Shown: piece after piece, positions 42,065 through 49,753 of the stretch
Position numbering within the stretch: position 1 is the stretch's first letter
Layout: every line of letters starts with the position of its first letter
Origin: Opitutales bacterium
GTDB taxonomy: Bacteria > Verrucomicrobiota > Verrucomicrobiia > Opitutales > Oceanipulchritudinaceae
Assembly (NCBI GenBank): GCA_020831485.1
Contig: JAFIGG010000016.1
Location: forward strand, 1-53,886
Direction of reading: 5' to 3'
DNA: 53,886 nt
Notes under the pieces: model-generated
Told to the model about the DNA's origin: nothing
Databases searched by the model: none
Seen by the model: the letters and a program-made list of their open reading frames with translations, nothing else
Program-made: the position numbers and the translations under genes

Positions 42065-43482
42065 GGCGTATGCAGGAAATCGCCGCCCAGTGCGAGCAGG
42101 AGGTCGATGTGGTTTTTGAGTCGCTCGGAGCGGATGCTGAGCAACTGACTTTGATATTCGGTGGAACGCTGCTGCGCTTCCAGCACCGTGGTGAATGGAA
42201 TCAAGCCGCGTTCATAGCGTTCAAGCGCCAATCCTTCGGCGGCCTGCGCTTCTTCGGAGGCGACCTGCATGCTGCTTTCTTCATCGGCCAGCAGGCCTTC
42301 CGCGGCGAGTGCGGTTTCAACTTCGCGAAATGCCTGGAGTGCAGTTTCCGCGTAGGCTTCGGCCGCTTGCTGAATCTGTGCCCGGGCGATATCCGTTTCC
42401 GCTGCCAGGCGGCCTCCATCCCAAACTGGGGCCGTCAGGGATGCTGCAAGGTTCCAGATAAAGGCATCGGACTGCAGCAGGTCGTTGAGTTGTGAGCTGC
42501 TGGTGCCGGCCCGACCGGTCAGGCTCAGTGATGGAAGCCTCGCCCGCTGGGCTGAAGCATAGGCAAAGGCTGCAGCTTCGTAGCGGGCCGCCGCGGCACG
42601 GATATCAGGGCGTCGCTCGAGGAGTTCACTGGGAATGCCCGGTTCCAGCTCCGGAGGCAGCTGCGGCAGTGCTTCCGAAGCCTCCATGCGGGCCGAAGGA
42701 TAGCGTCCAAGCAGGGTTTCTAGGGCGCGTTTGAGTCCGTCCTGCTGGCGTTGCCGCTGGGTCCATTGGTTACGTGCGGCAGCCGTTGAAGTGCGGGCCA
42801 GGCGCAGGTCAAGAGCGCTGGCCAGGCCGGCTTCGAATCGGTTGGCGACGATGGCTTCGCTGGTTTCGAGGTTAGTCAGCGATTGCTCTGCAAGTTGATT
42901 CTGGGCATGGCTCTCGGCCAATTCGATCCACAGCAGGACCGCATTGGCCGCCAGCGCCAGACGGGCGGCTTCATAGTCCGCCTGGCTGGCTTCCAGCCTT
43001 GCTTCGGCAGCGTCGCGACCGGCCCGGTTGCGGCCCCAGAGGTCAATTTCCCAGGACGCCTGTCCGCTGAGTGTGTAGCGGCTCTCGCGGATACGGAAGC
43101 CCTCTGCAATCGGAGTGTCCTGGCGGCTGGCTTCGATGCCGGCGTTGAGTTGTGGCTGAAGTGTGGATCCTGCTCTACGCGCTTCCGCCCGCGCGGCGTC
43201 CAGTTGCGCTGCCATTTGGCGTAAATTAGGATTGTTCTCCCAGACTTCTTCGATCAGTGCCTGCATGCTCGGATGCGTGAGCCTGGCGATCCAGCGGCTT
43301 TCAGCGTTTGACGGGCCAAACTGAGCGGGGATTTCCATACCGGCCCCAGGCGCCTCAGGGCTGGGGACCTGACAGGCTGCGAAAGCGAAGATGCCCAAGC
43401 AGCAGCTGACCCAGCGGAGCCAGAATTGACGGAGAAGACAGTTTAGCACGACCTGCAGCATGACTCGTTGGCGGACGAGCAT
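42061..43482 (-). CDS. Outer-membrane efflux lipoprotein (TolC/NodT family)
   Basis: 473 residues. A hydrophobic signal ends in a lipobox (GIFAFAAC near residue 37), so the channel is lipid-anchored, as in OprM. Two repeats of the TolC fold follow, each with long coiled-coil helices. GQASWEIDLWGRNRAGRDAA and WNLAASLTAPVWDGGRLAAE are the diagnostic NodT-family motifs, with the equatorial Asn-Arg-Ala helices. It is first in the OMF-MFP-RND operon. Confidence 0.92.
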   Translation of the reverse strand: MLVRQRVMLQVVLNCLLRQFWLRWVSCCLGIFAFAACQVPSPEAPGAGMEIPAQFGPSNAESRWIARLTHPSMQALIEEVWENNPNLRQMAAQLDAARAEARRAGSTLQPQLNAGIEASRQDTPIAEGFRIRESRYTLSGQASWEIDLWGRNRAGRDAAEARLEASQADYEAARLALAANAVLLWIELAESHAQNQLAEQSLTNLETSEAIVANRFEAGLASALDLRLARTSTAAARNQWTQRQRQQDGLKRALETLLGRYPSARMEASEALPQLPPELEPGIPSELLERRPDIRAAAARYEAAAFAYASAQRARLPSLSLTGRAGTSSSQLNDLLQSDAFIWNLAASLTAPVWDGGRLAAETDIARAQIQQAAEAYAETALQAFREVETALAAEGLLADEESSMQVASEEAQAAEGLALERYERGLIPFTTVLEAQQRSTEYQSQLLSIRSERLKNHIDLLLALGGDFLHTP

Positions 43483-43573
43483 TTGTTGTCATCAGGCTGC
43501 CTGCAAGCGAAATGCATGAATGGAAATGGTAATCAGCTCGATAAATTCAGCTAATAAGGGTTATAAAAAAAAG

Positions 43574-43586
43574 TTAGTAAAACTAA
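43574..43586. promoter_or_regulatory. Short inverted repeat before the radical SAM gene
   Basis: TTAGT-AAA-ACTAA lies in an AT-rich stretch 50 bp before the radical-SAM start and 92 bp from the divergent efflux operon. It could be an operator for either. No clear -10/-35 pair was recognised. Confidence 0.25.
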
Positions 43587-43635
43587 TATTAAGCTTGCGT
43601 TACATTAACATCTCTGTAGGGTCTTAGGCAATTTA

Positions 43636-44421
43636 ATGAACATGGAGGTTGGCAACATCATCCGGCATTCGGACCGGGATTTTCCGGGCCGACAGGCGGC
43701 AGTGTTGTTCCTGATCGGATGCAATTTCCGATGCCCCTATTGTGCATTTGGTTCTTTGATAGATGGTAGAGGTCTGGCCCGCATCTGGAGTGAGGCGCAG
43801 GTTTTCCAGTTTTTAGAAAGTGCCCGCGAGCGCTTGGATGGTGTAGTGTTTTCCGGTGGAGAACCGACACTGCATCCGGGATTGTCGAACTGGATTCGCC
43901 GGGCCCGTGATCTGGGTTATGCGATTAAACTGGACACCAATGGCAGCCAGCCGGACGTACTGCGCCAGCTGATCGTCGAAGGCCTGGTTGATTACATTGC
44001 GATGGACGTCAAGGCGCCGCTGGAGAATTACAGTCAGCTATGCGGTCGCAAAATCGATACGGAGGCAATTCGCAGCAGTGTCTGGGTCATCAAACAATCC
44101 GGTGTTGCGCATGAATTCCGGACCACTGTGATCCCCGGAATGCATACGGTCCGTGAATTGAAGATGATTGCGGATCTGGTGCATGGAGCGGATCTGTACG
44201 CAGTTCAGGATTTTGTTTCCAAGCACACTCTGCGTCCGGATTTACGTAACCGCCTGGCCTTTCCCGATAAGCCACTGAACGACATGCGTGGCTACGTTCT
44301 GCGTCGCGTTGAGCGCTTTGAAGTGCGCCACGACAAAGAAGCCCGTCCGATGCCTGCCTTTGGCCGCAGGCGATCAAGTGCCCGCAGCGTTGAGACCGCA
44401 AACACGAATTTTTTGGCATAA
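43636..44421 (+). CDS. Radical SAM protein, NrdG-like activating-enzyme family
   Basis: 261 residues. The [4Fe-4S]/SAM motif is CNFRCPYC (C29, C33, C36: C-X3-C-X2-C), and the glycine motif is VFSGGEPTLH. YAIKLDTNGSQPDVL and AMDVKAPLENYSQLCG follow, matching the anaerobic ribonucleotide reductase activase (NrdG2-type) family. The residues after the motif are AFGSLI rather than the usual His-Asn-Pro, and no nrdD, pyruvate formate-lyase or other glycyl-radical enzyme gene is nearby, so the substrate is uncertain. The C-terminal 30 residues are basic and low-complexity. MNMEV and MEV starts are both possible. Confidence 0.75.
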   Translation: MNMEVGNIIRHSDRDFPGRQAAVLFLIGCNFRCPYCAFGSLIDGRGLARIWSEAQVFQFLESARERLDGVVFSGGEPTLHPGLSNWIRRARDLGYAIKLDTNGSQPDVLRQLIVEGLVDYIAMDVKAPLENYSQLCGRKIDTEAIRSSVWVIKQSGVAHEFRTTVIPGMHTVRELKMIADLVHGADLYAVQDFVSKHTLRPDLRNRLAFPDKPLNDMRGYVLRRVERFEVRHDKEARPMPAFGRRRSSARSVETANTNFLA

Positions 44422-44439
44422 CGATGCCCGAAGCAGACT

Positions 44440-44507
44440 TGCTGCAATAGCAGCATAGAGAGAGACAAAAAGAGAGAGACTACATAGAGAGACCCCTCGA
44501 TAAGAGG
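44440..44507 (+). other. AG-rich repeat flanked by two small hairpins in the radical SAM 3' region
   Basis: A hairpin TGCTG/CAGCA (44440-44455) is followed by three purine runs of AGAGAGA type about 15 bases apart (44456-44494), then a second hairpin CCTC/GAGG (44495-44507). A strong terminator comes 6 bases later. Nothing in this stretch looks protein-coding apart from an 8-codon frame. It may be a structured 3' UTR or a small RNA made from the end of the mRNA. Confidence 0.4.
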
Positions 44508-44512
44508 TTAGT

Positions 44513-44547
44513 AGCCCCCCGCCTTGAGACAGCGTGGGGGCTTTTTT
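44513..44547 (+). terminator. Rho-independent terminator
   Basis: AGCCCCC (44513-44519) pairs with GGGGGCT (44536-44542), and six T residues follow at 44542-44547. It ends transcription of the radical SAM gene 92 bp after its stop. In the other direction no T tract is present, so it would serve the rpe end poorly. Confidence 0.85.
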
Positions 44548-44579
44548 ATGTACTCTAGCCATTGGATGCCGACTCGCCG

Positions 44580-45233
44580 TCAGTTTTCGAGACTTTGGCG
44601 GAAGGCTTTGCGGTTTTTTGCTTTGAAGTAGGCGGTGCCGGCTACAAAGGTATCGGCTCCGGCCCGGCGGCAGAGCAGTCCTGTTTCGGCATTGATCCCA
44701 CCATCGACCTGAATTCGGTAGCGGCCACCGTTTTCGTCCCTGAGTTCTGCCAGGCGACTGAGCTTCGGCAAGCTGCTTTCGATAAAACTCTGACCTCCAA
44801 AGCCGGGCCAAACGGTCATGGCCAGAACCATATCCAGCTGATCTATCCAAGGCACGATGGCGTCCGCCGGAGTATCGGGATTGAGCACTAGGCCACAGCG
44901 GCAGCCGAGTTCGCGGATGTGAGCCAGGGTTGCGCCGATGTCGTAATCGGGTTCGACGTGGATGGTGATCTGCTGCGAACCTGCCTTGGCAAAGGCCTCC
45001 ACATATTGATGTGGGTTGTCGAGCATCAGGTGGGTGTCGAAAAAGAGCTTGCTGTTGAGTTTGCGCAGGTCGGCGACCGTTTGCGGACCAAAACTGAAGT
45101 TGGGCACGAAATGCCCATCCATGATGTCCAGATGAACCCAGTCGAGACCGTCGTCGGCGATGATTGCGAGTCCATCGGCGAGTCGGGCGTGGTTCGCGGC
45201 AAGAATGGACGGAGCAAGTATCGGCGTGTGCAT
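44580..45233 (-). CDS. rpe: Ribulose-phosphate 3-epimerase
   Basis: 217 residues from ATG 45233 (MHTPILAPSILAANHARL); a longer frame to 45401 runs into the LptE-like gene and is rejected. The TIM-barrel motifs are APSILAANHARL, WVHLDIMDGHFVPNFSFGP, DTHLMLDNPHQYV, MTVWPGFGGQSFIESSLPK and QVDGGINAETG. It interconverts ribulose 5-phosphate and xylulose 5-phosphate in the pentose phosphate pathway. It is the last gene of the rpmF-plsX-fabH cluster. Confidence 0.95.
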   Translation of the reverse strand: MHTPILAPSILAANHARLADGLAIIADDGLDWVHLDIMDGHFVPNFSFGPQTVADLRKLNSKLFFDTHLMLDNPHQYVEAFAKAGSQQITIHVEPDYDIGATLAHIRELGCRCGLVLNPDTPADAIVPWIDQLDMVLAMTVWPGFGGQSFIESSLPKLSRLAELRDENGGRYRIQVDGGINAETGLLCRRAGADTFVAGTAYFKAKNRKAFRQSLEN

Positions 45234-45243
45234 GGTTTCCGGC

Positions 45244-45777
45244 TTAGGGTTCAATTTCCCAGGGGTGCAGCAATGTATCGCGGATGCGTCGGCTGATCTT
45301 CTGGGCCAGTTGCGGGAAAGCCATGGTGGCTCCGTCGCGAATGGATGGGTCTCCGTAGATGGGAACGGATTCGGTGAAGCGAATGGATTCTTCTTCTCCA
45401 TCGCGGTACCAGCGCGCCTGAACGGTCATATCGAGGGACAGCGAAGCCGGGCGACCGGTGTCATCGTCACGGCCGCTGACAAAGGCTTCCTCATAGGCTT
45501 CTATAATCACTTCCAGTTCCGCATCTGCGCGCCGCCGCTCACTGATAAGGCGTGCGCCCCCATCACGCACCAAGGCGGTTCGCAATTCTCTTTCCAGCAG
45601 TGTTGCAGCCTGGGGGGCGTAGCTGTCGTTGACAACTGGATGCAGGTAAACCCGCATTTCGCCGGTCGAACCCGCTTCACCCCATTGGTAGGATTGGCAT
45701 CCGGCGATGCTCATTGCTGCCACTAGCGCGAGAACGAGAGTTGGCAACGATCGTATGGTGCGGCAACCCGTATTCAC
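45244..45777 (-). CDS. lptE: LptE-like LPS-assembly lipoprotein
   Basis: 177 residues. A lipoprotein signal ends in SIAGC at residue 27. The body (MRVYLHPVVNDSYAPQAATL, and LERELRTALVRDGGARLISE, then ADAELEVIIEAYEEAF) is the LptE fold, two helices on a small sheet that plug the LptD barrel and help export LPS. lptD is not in the window. It lies 10 bp upstream of rpe and 19 bp after the TPR gene. Confidence 0.75.
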   Translation of the reverse strand: MNTGCRTIRSLPTLVLALVAAMSIAGCQSYQWGEAGSTGEMRVYLHPVVNDSYAPQAATLLERELRTALVRDGGARLISERRRADAELEVIIEAYEEAFVSGRDDDTGRPASLSLDMTVQARWYRDGEEESIRFTESVPIYGDPSIRDGATMAFPQLAQKISRRIRDTLLHPWEIEP

Positions 45778-45796
45778 AGACGTTCAAAAGGGGGGT

Positions 45797-46819
45797 TCAG
45801 CCGCGGCGCAAGAGGCGCTGAAGGAAGTTGCGTTCCTGTTGGCGGTCGCCATCGCTACGGGCCTGCTCAGCCTGCTCGCGGCGTTCCTCGATGCGGGCCA
45901 GATAATCCCGGGCCGTGTCTGCAGCTTCGGAGTCCGGAGCTGTGGTAATGGTCTCATTAAAGAATACCTCTGCAGCGTCATACCAGCCGCGGTAGCGGAA
46001 GTAGAACTGGCCAATCACGAGCTTACTGCGGGCAAAAACTTCTTCCATTTCCCGCAGCCCCTCTTCGGCCTGGGCAACGCCCTCGTGCTCCGAATAGAGA
46101 ATGAGGAAATCCTCGAAGTAACTCATCGCCTCGCGGGTTGCACCCTGATCATATTCCGGCCCATCGACGAGCTCGGAGAAGGTTTCTGCCAGGGTCAAAT
46201 ACGCATCGCTTGCCAGCAGGCTGGTCGGATACTCATTGATCATCCAGTCAAGGGCGTCAATGGCCTCCATGGTTTGTCCCTGATATTGGTAGATCAGAGC
46301 CATATTCATGAGTGCCAGCGGAGCCAGATCGTGGTAAGGCGCATTGTTGACTACTCCGGCAAAGTAACCGGCTGCCCGATTCAGTGCGCGGTACGGGAAA
46401 ATAAGTAGAAAGCGGGTGTTTTCACCTTCTGCGACCCTCAGTGCTATATCAAATTGGCGGTGAACAATGCGGTTGAAATGGGGAAAGCCGGGATGGTAGG
46501 CGAGAACCCGCTGGTAACTGTCGTAGGCCTTGATCCATTCGCGCCGTTCGTAGCGCAGAGTTGCATAATTATAGGTGGCTTCCGCAGTGTAATCGGAGGC
46601 GGGCAGACGCCGCCAGATTCGGCGGTATTGGCGGAGGGCCGAGCGCTGGTTGCCCGCAGCCTGCGCTTCCTGTGCCCTTTCAAAAATCGGTCGGGCCCGC
46701 TCCGTCTGCTCCGAAGGTGGTAAATCGAGGGAGGTGCGAAAAAGGCGTTCAAAAAAGGCGTCTGCCGCATTTAGCGGTGCGAGCAAGCCAAGGAGAAAAA
46801 TGAGGTGATAAAGACGCAT
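45797..46819 (-). CDS. BamD-like TPR protein
   Basis: 340 residues. A Sec signal (LIFLLGLLAPLNAADA, residues 6-21) lacks a lipobox Cys, unlike classical BamD. Five or more TPR-like helix pairs follow (SALRQYRRIWRRLPASDYTA, then ATYNYATLRYERREWIKAYD). LALMNMALIYQYQGQTMEAI and ALDWMINEYPTSLLASDAYL match the YfiO/BamD type. The C-terminal tail is Arg/Glu-rich. It may belong to the BAM complex that inserts outer-membrane barrels, or only resemble it. Confidence 0.7.
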   Translation of the reverse strand: MRLYHLIFLLGLLAPLNAADAFFERLFRTSLDLPPSEQTERARPIFERAQEAQAAGNQRSALRQYRRIWRRLPASDYTAEATYNYATLRYERREWIKAYDSYQRVLAYHPGFPHFNRIVHRQFDIALRVAEGENTRFLLIFPYRALNRAAGYFAGVVNNAPYHDLAPLALMNMALIYQYQGQTMEAIDALDWMINEYPTSLLASDAYLTLAETFSELVDGPEYDQGATREAMSYFEDFLILYSEHEGVAQAEEGLREMEEVFARSKLVIGQFYFRYRGWYDAAEVFFNETITTAPDSEAADTARDYLARIEERREQAEQARSDGDRQQERNFLQRLLRRG

Positions 46820-46826
46820 GTGAATT

Positions 46827-47828
46827 TTATTGCCATTTGATGACCATTGCCGCCCAGGTCAAGCCTCCCCCGAACGCGACCATGAGGATGGTGTCGCCGG
46901 ATTTGATCCGGCCGTTGCGGTAGGCTTCATCCAACGCGATGGGAATGGAGGCTGCAGAAGTATTTCCGTAGCGGTCAAGGTTGATTTTAAAGCGATCCAT
47001 GCCGATGCCCAGACGCTGTGACAGCGCTTCAATGATGCGGTTGTTGGCTTGGTGAGGGATCACGAGAGAAATGTCTTCTGCACTGATATTGGCTTTTTCA
47101 AGGATATCGACTGCGCTCTGGCACATGACACGGACCGCGATCTTAAAGACCTGGTTGCCTTGCATATGGATTTTGTGGAGGGCGCGCTCAATTTTTTCGA
47201 CGGCGGCGGTGCCTGATTGTTCATTTTCAGGAACACAAAGGATGTCCGACTCATTGCCGTCGGCACCCATCAGCGATTGCAGAATGCCGACACGAGGTTC
47301 ATCAACCAGGCTTAGGACGACGGCGCCGGCCCCATCACCAAACAGGACGCAGGTGGTGCGGTCTTCCCAATTGGTGATTTTTGAAAGTTTTTCGGCGCCG
47401 ATGACGAGCGCATGCTTGTAACCCGAAGTCAGCATCAGGCTGCGGGCGATTTCAACCGTGTAGAGAAAGCCCGAACAGGCGGCCTCCACATCGAATGCCG
47501 GTACCTTGCCGATGCCCAGTTTGCGCTGGATGAAACAGGCCGTGTTGGGAAAGCGCATGTCCGGGGTCACTGTCCCGACAATAATCAGCTCGATGTCCGA
47601 AGGCTTCAGTCCAGCGTTTTTAATCGCTTCGCTGGCGGCCGCACTGGCCATGTCAGAAGTTGTTTCGTTTTCACCGGCAATTCGGCGCTCGCGAATTCCA
47701 GTGCGGGTACGGATCCACTCGTCCGAGGTCTCGACGATCTTTGAAAGGTCGTCGTTTGTGAGGATCTTGGAGGGTGTGTAGGAACCCACTCCCGAAATAA
47801 TTACGGATTTCTCGGAGGCCTGACTCAT
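46827..47828 (-). CDS. fabH: Beta-ketoacyl-ACP synthase III
   Basis: 333 residues. The catalytic triad of the thiolase fold is present: Cys118 in VEAACSGFLYT, His in VIPHQANNRIIEA and Asn in RYGNTSAASIPIAL. It starts fatty acid synthesis by condensing acetyl-CoA with malonyl-ACP. It lies downstream of plsX, with a weak hairpin in the 58-bp gap. Confidence 0.95.
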   Translation of the reverse strand: MSQASEKSVIISGVGSYTPSKILTNDDLSKIVETSDEWIRTRTGIRERRIAGENETTSDMASAAASEAIKNAGLKPSDIELIIVGTVTPDMRFPNTACFIQRKLGIGKVPAFDVEAACSGFLYTVEIARSLMLTSGYKHALVIGAEKLSKITNWEDRTTCVLFGDGAGAVVLSLVDEPRVGILQSLMGADGNESDILCVPENEQSGTAAVEKIERALHKIHMQGNQVFKIAVRVMCQSAVDILEKANISAEDISLVIPHQANNRIIEALSQRLGIGMDRFKINLDRYGNTSAASIPIALDEAYRNGRIKSGDTILMVAFGGGLTWAAMVIKWQ

Positions 47829-47854
47829 TTAAATTAGCTGATTAGGGAAAAGAA

Positions 47855-47870
47855 TTCCTGAAGCAAGGAA
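47855..47870 (-). terminator. Weak hairpin between plsX and fabH
   Basis: On the - strand TTCCT and AGGAA pair around TGCTTC, followed by TTCTTTTCC. The stem is only five bases, so it may slow rather than stop transcription into fabH. Confidence 0.3.
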
Positions 47871-47886
47871 CGAAGGTATGGCACTG

Positions 47887-48951
47887 TCAAGACTCCTCCC
47901 CGGATCGCTTCTTGCTCGGGCGTGTTAACTGATTAGCGCGTTGGATTGCTTCGGTGGCCTGCTGGCGGTGTTCGCTCTCCACGATTCGGCCAGCGATGCG
48001 TACCGCATTGGCAATGGCATTGCGGTTGCTGGAACCGTGGGCCTTGATGACCATGCCGCCGAGGCCGAGCATCGGTGCCCCGCCGTAGAGATCCGGATCG
48101 AGGCGTTTGCGCGTGTTTTTGAAGGCGCCAGCCAGGCAGCCGGCCCCAAATAGCCGGAGGGGATTGCGTTTGACCTCCTCCTTGATCAATCCCTTTAGCA
48201 TTTTATATAGGGACTCGCAGGACTTCAGCACGATGTTGCCGGTAAATCCATCGGTGACCACCACATCGACCACGTTGTCGAACAGTTGGAAACCTTCGAT
48301 CAGGCCCGCGTAGTGGATCAGTTCGCCGTCAATGGATTTCAGCAGTTCGTGGGCTTGCGCGGTCAACTCATTGCCTTTGCCCTCCTCCGTGCCAATGGTC
48401 AACAACCCAACACGGGGTTTTTCGAGGCCGAGAGCGGCTTTGGCGTAGAGGTCGCCTAGAACCGCATATTGCAACAGGTGTTCTGGCTTGCACTGAGGGT
48501 TGGCTCCGGCATCGAGCAGCACGAAATGGGTGTCTTTGCTGGGCCAGACGGTCGCGAGAGCGGGTTTGTGGACGCCCTCGAGCGGTCGCAGGCGCAGCGT
48601 GCTGCAGGCCATCAGGCTGCCGGTGTTGCCACAGGAAACCGCGGCGGAGCAGGTTCCGAGTTTGACGAGTTCGACTGCGCGAACGAGGGAGGCGTCCTTA
48701 TTCTTCTTCAGACTCTGGATCGGCTTTTCGTGCATGCCGATAACTTCGCTGGCGTGAAAGGTATTGATCCGGGGATGGTCCTGGAGTTTGTGCTTTTTTA
48801 AGGCTGTCTGTAGCTCATCCTCGCGGCCGACAAGCAGGATGCCAGCGGGGGTGAGCCGCTTCTTCAGCGCGATTGCGGCACCTGCAACAACCTCATCCGG
48901 TCCCAGATCGGAACCCATGGCGTCGAGGGCAATGGTAAAGGGAACATCCAT
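47887..48951 (-). CDS. plsX: Phosphate acyltransferase PlsX
   Basis: 354 residues from ATG 48951 (MDVPFTIALDAMGSDLGPDE). An open frame runs up to 49011, but those codons read through a terminator and match nothing. ALDAMGSDLGPDEVVAGA, VSCGNTGSLMACS, DAGANPQCKPEHLLQYA and VTDGFTGNIVLK are PlsX hallmarks. It makes acyl-phosphate from acyl-ACP for phospholipid synthesis. C-terminal 60 residues are basic. Confidence 0.95.
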   Translation of the reverse strand: MDVPFTIALDAMGSDLGPDEVVAGAAIALKKRLTPAGILLVGREDELQTALKKHKLQDHPRINTFHASEVIGMHEKPIQSLKKNKDASLVRAVELVKLGTCSAAVSCGNTGSLMACSTLRLRPLEGVHKPALATVWPSKDTHFVLLDAGANPQCKPEHLLQYAVLGDLYAKAALGLEKPRVGLLTIGTEEGKGNELTAQAHELLKSIDGELIHYAGLIEGFQLFDNVVDVVVTDGFTGNIVLKSCESLYKMLKGLIKEEVKRNPLRLFGAGCLAGAFKNTRKRLDPDLYGGAPMLGLGGMVIKAHGSSNRNAIANAVRIAGRIVESEHRQQATEAIQRANQLTRPSKKRSGEES

Positions 48952-48975
48952 TTTTCGGAATTTGGGGTTGTGGCC

Positions 48976-49001
48976 AAAAAAAACGGCCCGAATTGGGCCG
49001 C
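48976..49001 (-). terminator. Rho-independent terminator between rpmF and plsX
   Basis: On the - strand CGGCCC and GGGCCG pair around a five-base AATTC loop, followed by eight T residues (positions 48976-48983). It lies 31 bp after the rpmF stop and 24 bp before the plsX start, so much rpmF transcription should end here. Confidence 0.85.
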
Positions 49002-49031
49002 GCAAGGACAAATTGAACTGCTCAAACGACG

Positions 49032-49208
49032 TTATTCAACGTCGATCACTTGGCGGCCACGATACATGCCGTTGGCAGGATTGACGCGGTGAGGACGGAA
49101 CAGAGTGCCGTCGGTCGGGTCGGTCGCCAGTTGCGGAGCGGAAAATTGATTGGCACCCCGCCGTTTGCGGGAGCGCTGCTTGGACTGTTTACGTTTCGGT
49201 TGTGCCAT
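49032..49208 (-). CDS. rpmF: 50S ribosomal protein L32
   Basis: 58 residues: MAQPKRKQSKQRSRKRRGAN at the N-terminus, then a Pro-His-Arg-Val-Asn core, ending in RQVIDVE. Length and basic N-terminus are typical of L32, and its position before plsX and fabH is conserved in many bacteria. The Cys residues of zinc-binding L32 forms are absent. The upstream DUF177 (YceD) gene usual in this locus is missing; a repeat-rich gap replaces it. Confidence 0.92.
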   Translation of the reverse strand: MAQPKRKQSKQRSRKRRGANQFSAPQLATDPTDGTLFRPHRVNPANGMYRGRQVIDVE

Positions 49209-49287
49209 GATGGGTTCCGGTTAGAAAATCGATTAGGAAAAACGTGAGATGCAAGATGCTTCCAGTGAGGAGGTCAAGCGCAATGTT

Positions 49288-49369
49288 TGGTGGAATGGTG
49301 GAAGAGTGGATGGTGGAATGGTGGAAGGGTGGGCTGTGAGGCGGTGTTTCTGTGGGCTGTGAGGCGGTG
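49288..49369 (+). repeat. Tandem GGTGGAATGG-type and GTGGGCTGTGAGG-type repeats
   Basis: A 17-bp unit (TGGTGGAATGGTGGAAG) occurs at 49288-49304 and 49311-49327. An 18-bp unit (GTGGGCTGTGAGGCGGTG) occurs at 49329-49346 and 49352-49369. Both are G-rich on this strand. They lead directly into the left arm of the inverted repeat at 49374. Confidence 0.75.
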
Positions 49370-49373
49370 GGTG

Positions 49374-49726
49374 GTGAGATTGGTGGCGGATGGGCGATAG
49401 CCCTTCGTCGGGCCTGGGGGTTGGTTGGAGAGAGCCCTTTAGGCCGAATTGCGGGGCGGGGCTGGGGGATCTCAGATTTGAAATGGCGAAGCCAGGTAGG
49501 GCCCGGTTCGCCGAACCGGCCGTTCATCGTAATGGAGACTGCCTGTTCGATCCAGTCCGATAACAATCGAAAGGCATTGGCTGTGCCGATGGGGCGGTTC
49601 CTTTCGGCGAAAGGATCCCTACCTGCTTGGTCACCCATATCCTGAATCCACCGCATCCAATATTCCAACAATCCATCCTTCCACCACAACAACGAAGGGC
49701 TATCGCCCATCCGCCACCAATCTCAC
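49374..49726. repeat. Nested inverted-repeat element with REP-like palindromes (families 2 and 3)
   Basis: Identical 35-bp outer arms (49374-49408 and, inverted, 49692-49726) each contain a family 2 palindrome (GTGGCGGATG, hairpin GGGC-GATA-GCCC, TTCG). Inside are two inverted family 3 copies: 49494-49521 (AGGTAGGG, stem CCGGTTCG-C-CGAACCGG) and 49597-49624 (on -, AGGTAGGG, stem TCCTTTCG-C-CGAAAGGA). An open frame crosses the segment on the - strand but is low-complexity and overlaps rpmF, so I do not call a gene. The 545-bp gap between rpmF and the ABC genes therefore holds repeats only. Confidence 0.8.
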
Positions 49727-49753
49727 CGCCTCACCGCCCACAGTCCCCCCGCC

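Noticed and set aside
45234-45401. An upstream extension of rpe
   Set aside because: It runs into the LptE-like gene in another frame, and the family begins at the APSILAA segment.
48952-49011. An upstream extension of plsX
   Set aside because: These codons include the terminator hairpin and T tract, and PlsX homologues begin at the MDVPFTIALDAMG segment.
49189-49710. A 173-codon open frame on the - strand in the repeat gap
   Set aside because: It overlaps rpmF, is low-complexity, runs through both REP families and the tandem G-rich repeats, and ends in a Pro/His/Thr-rich tail. I treat it as open by chance.
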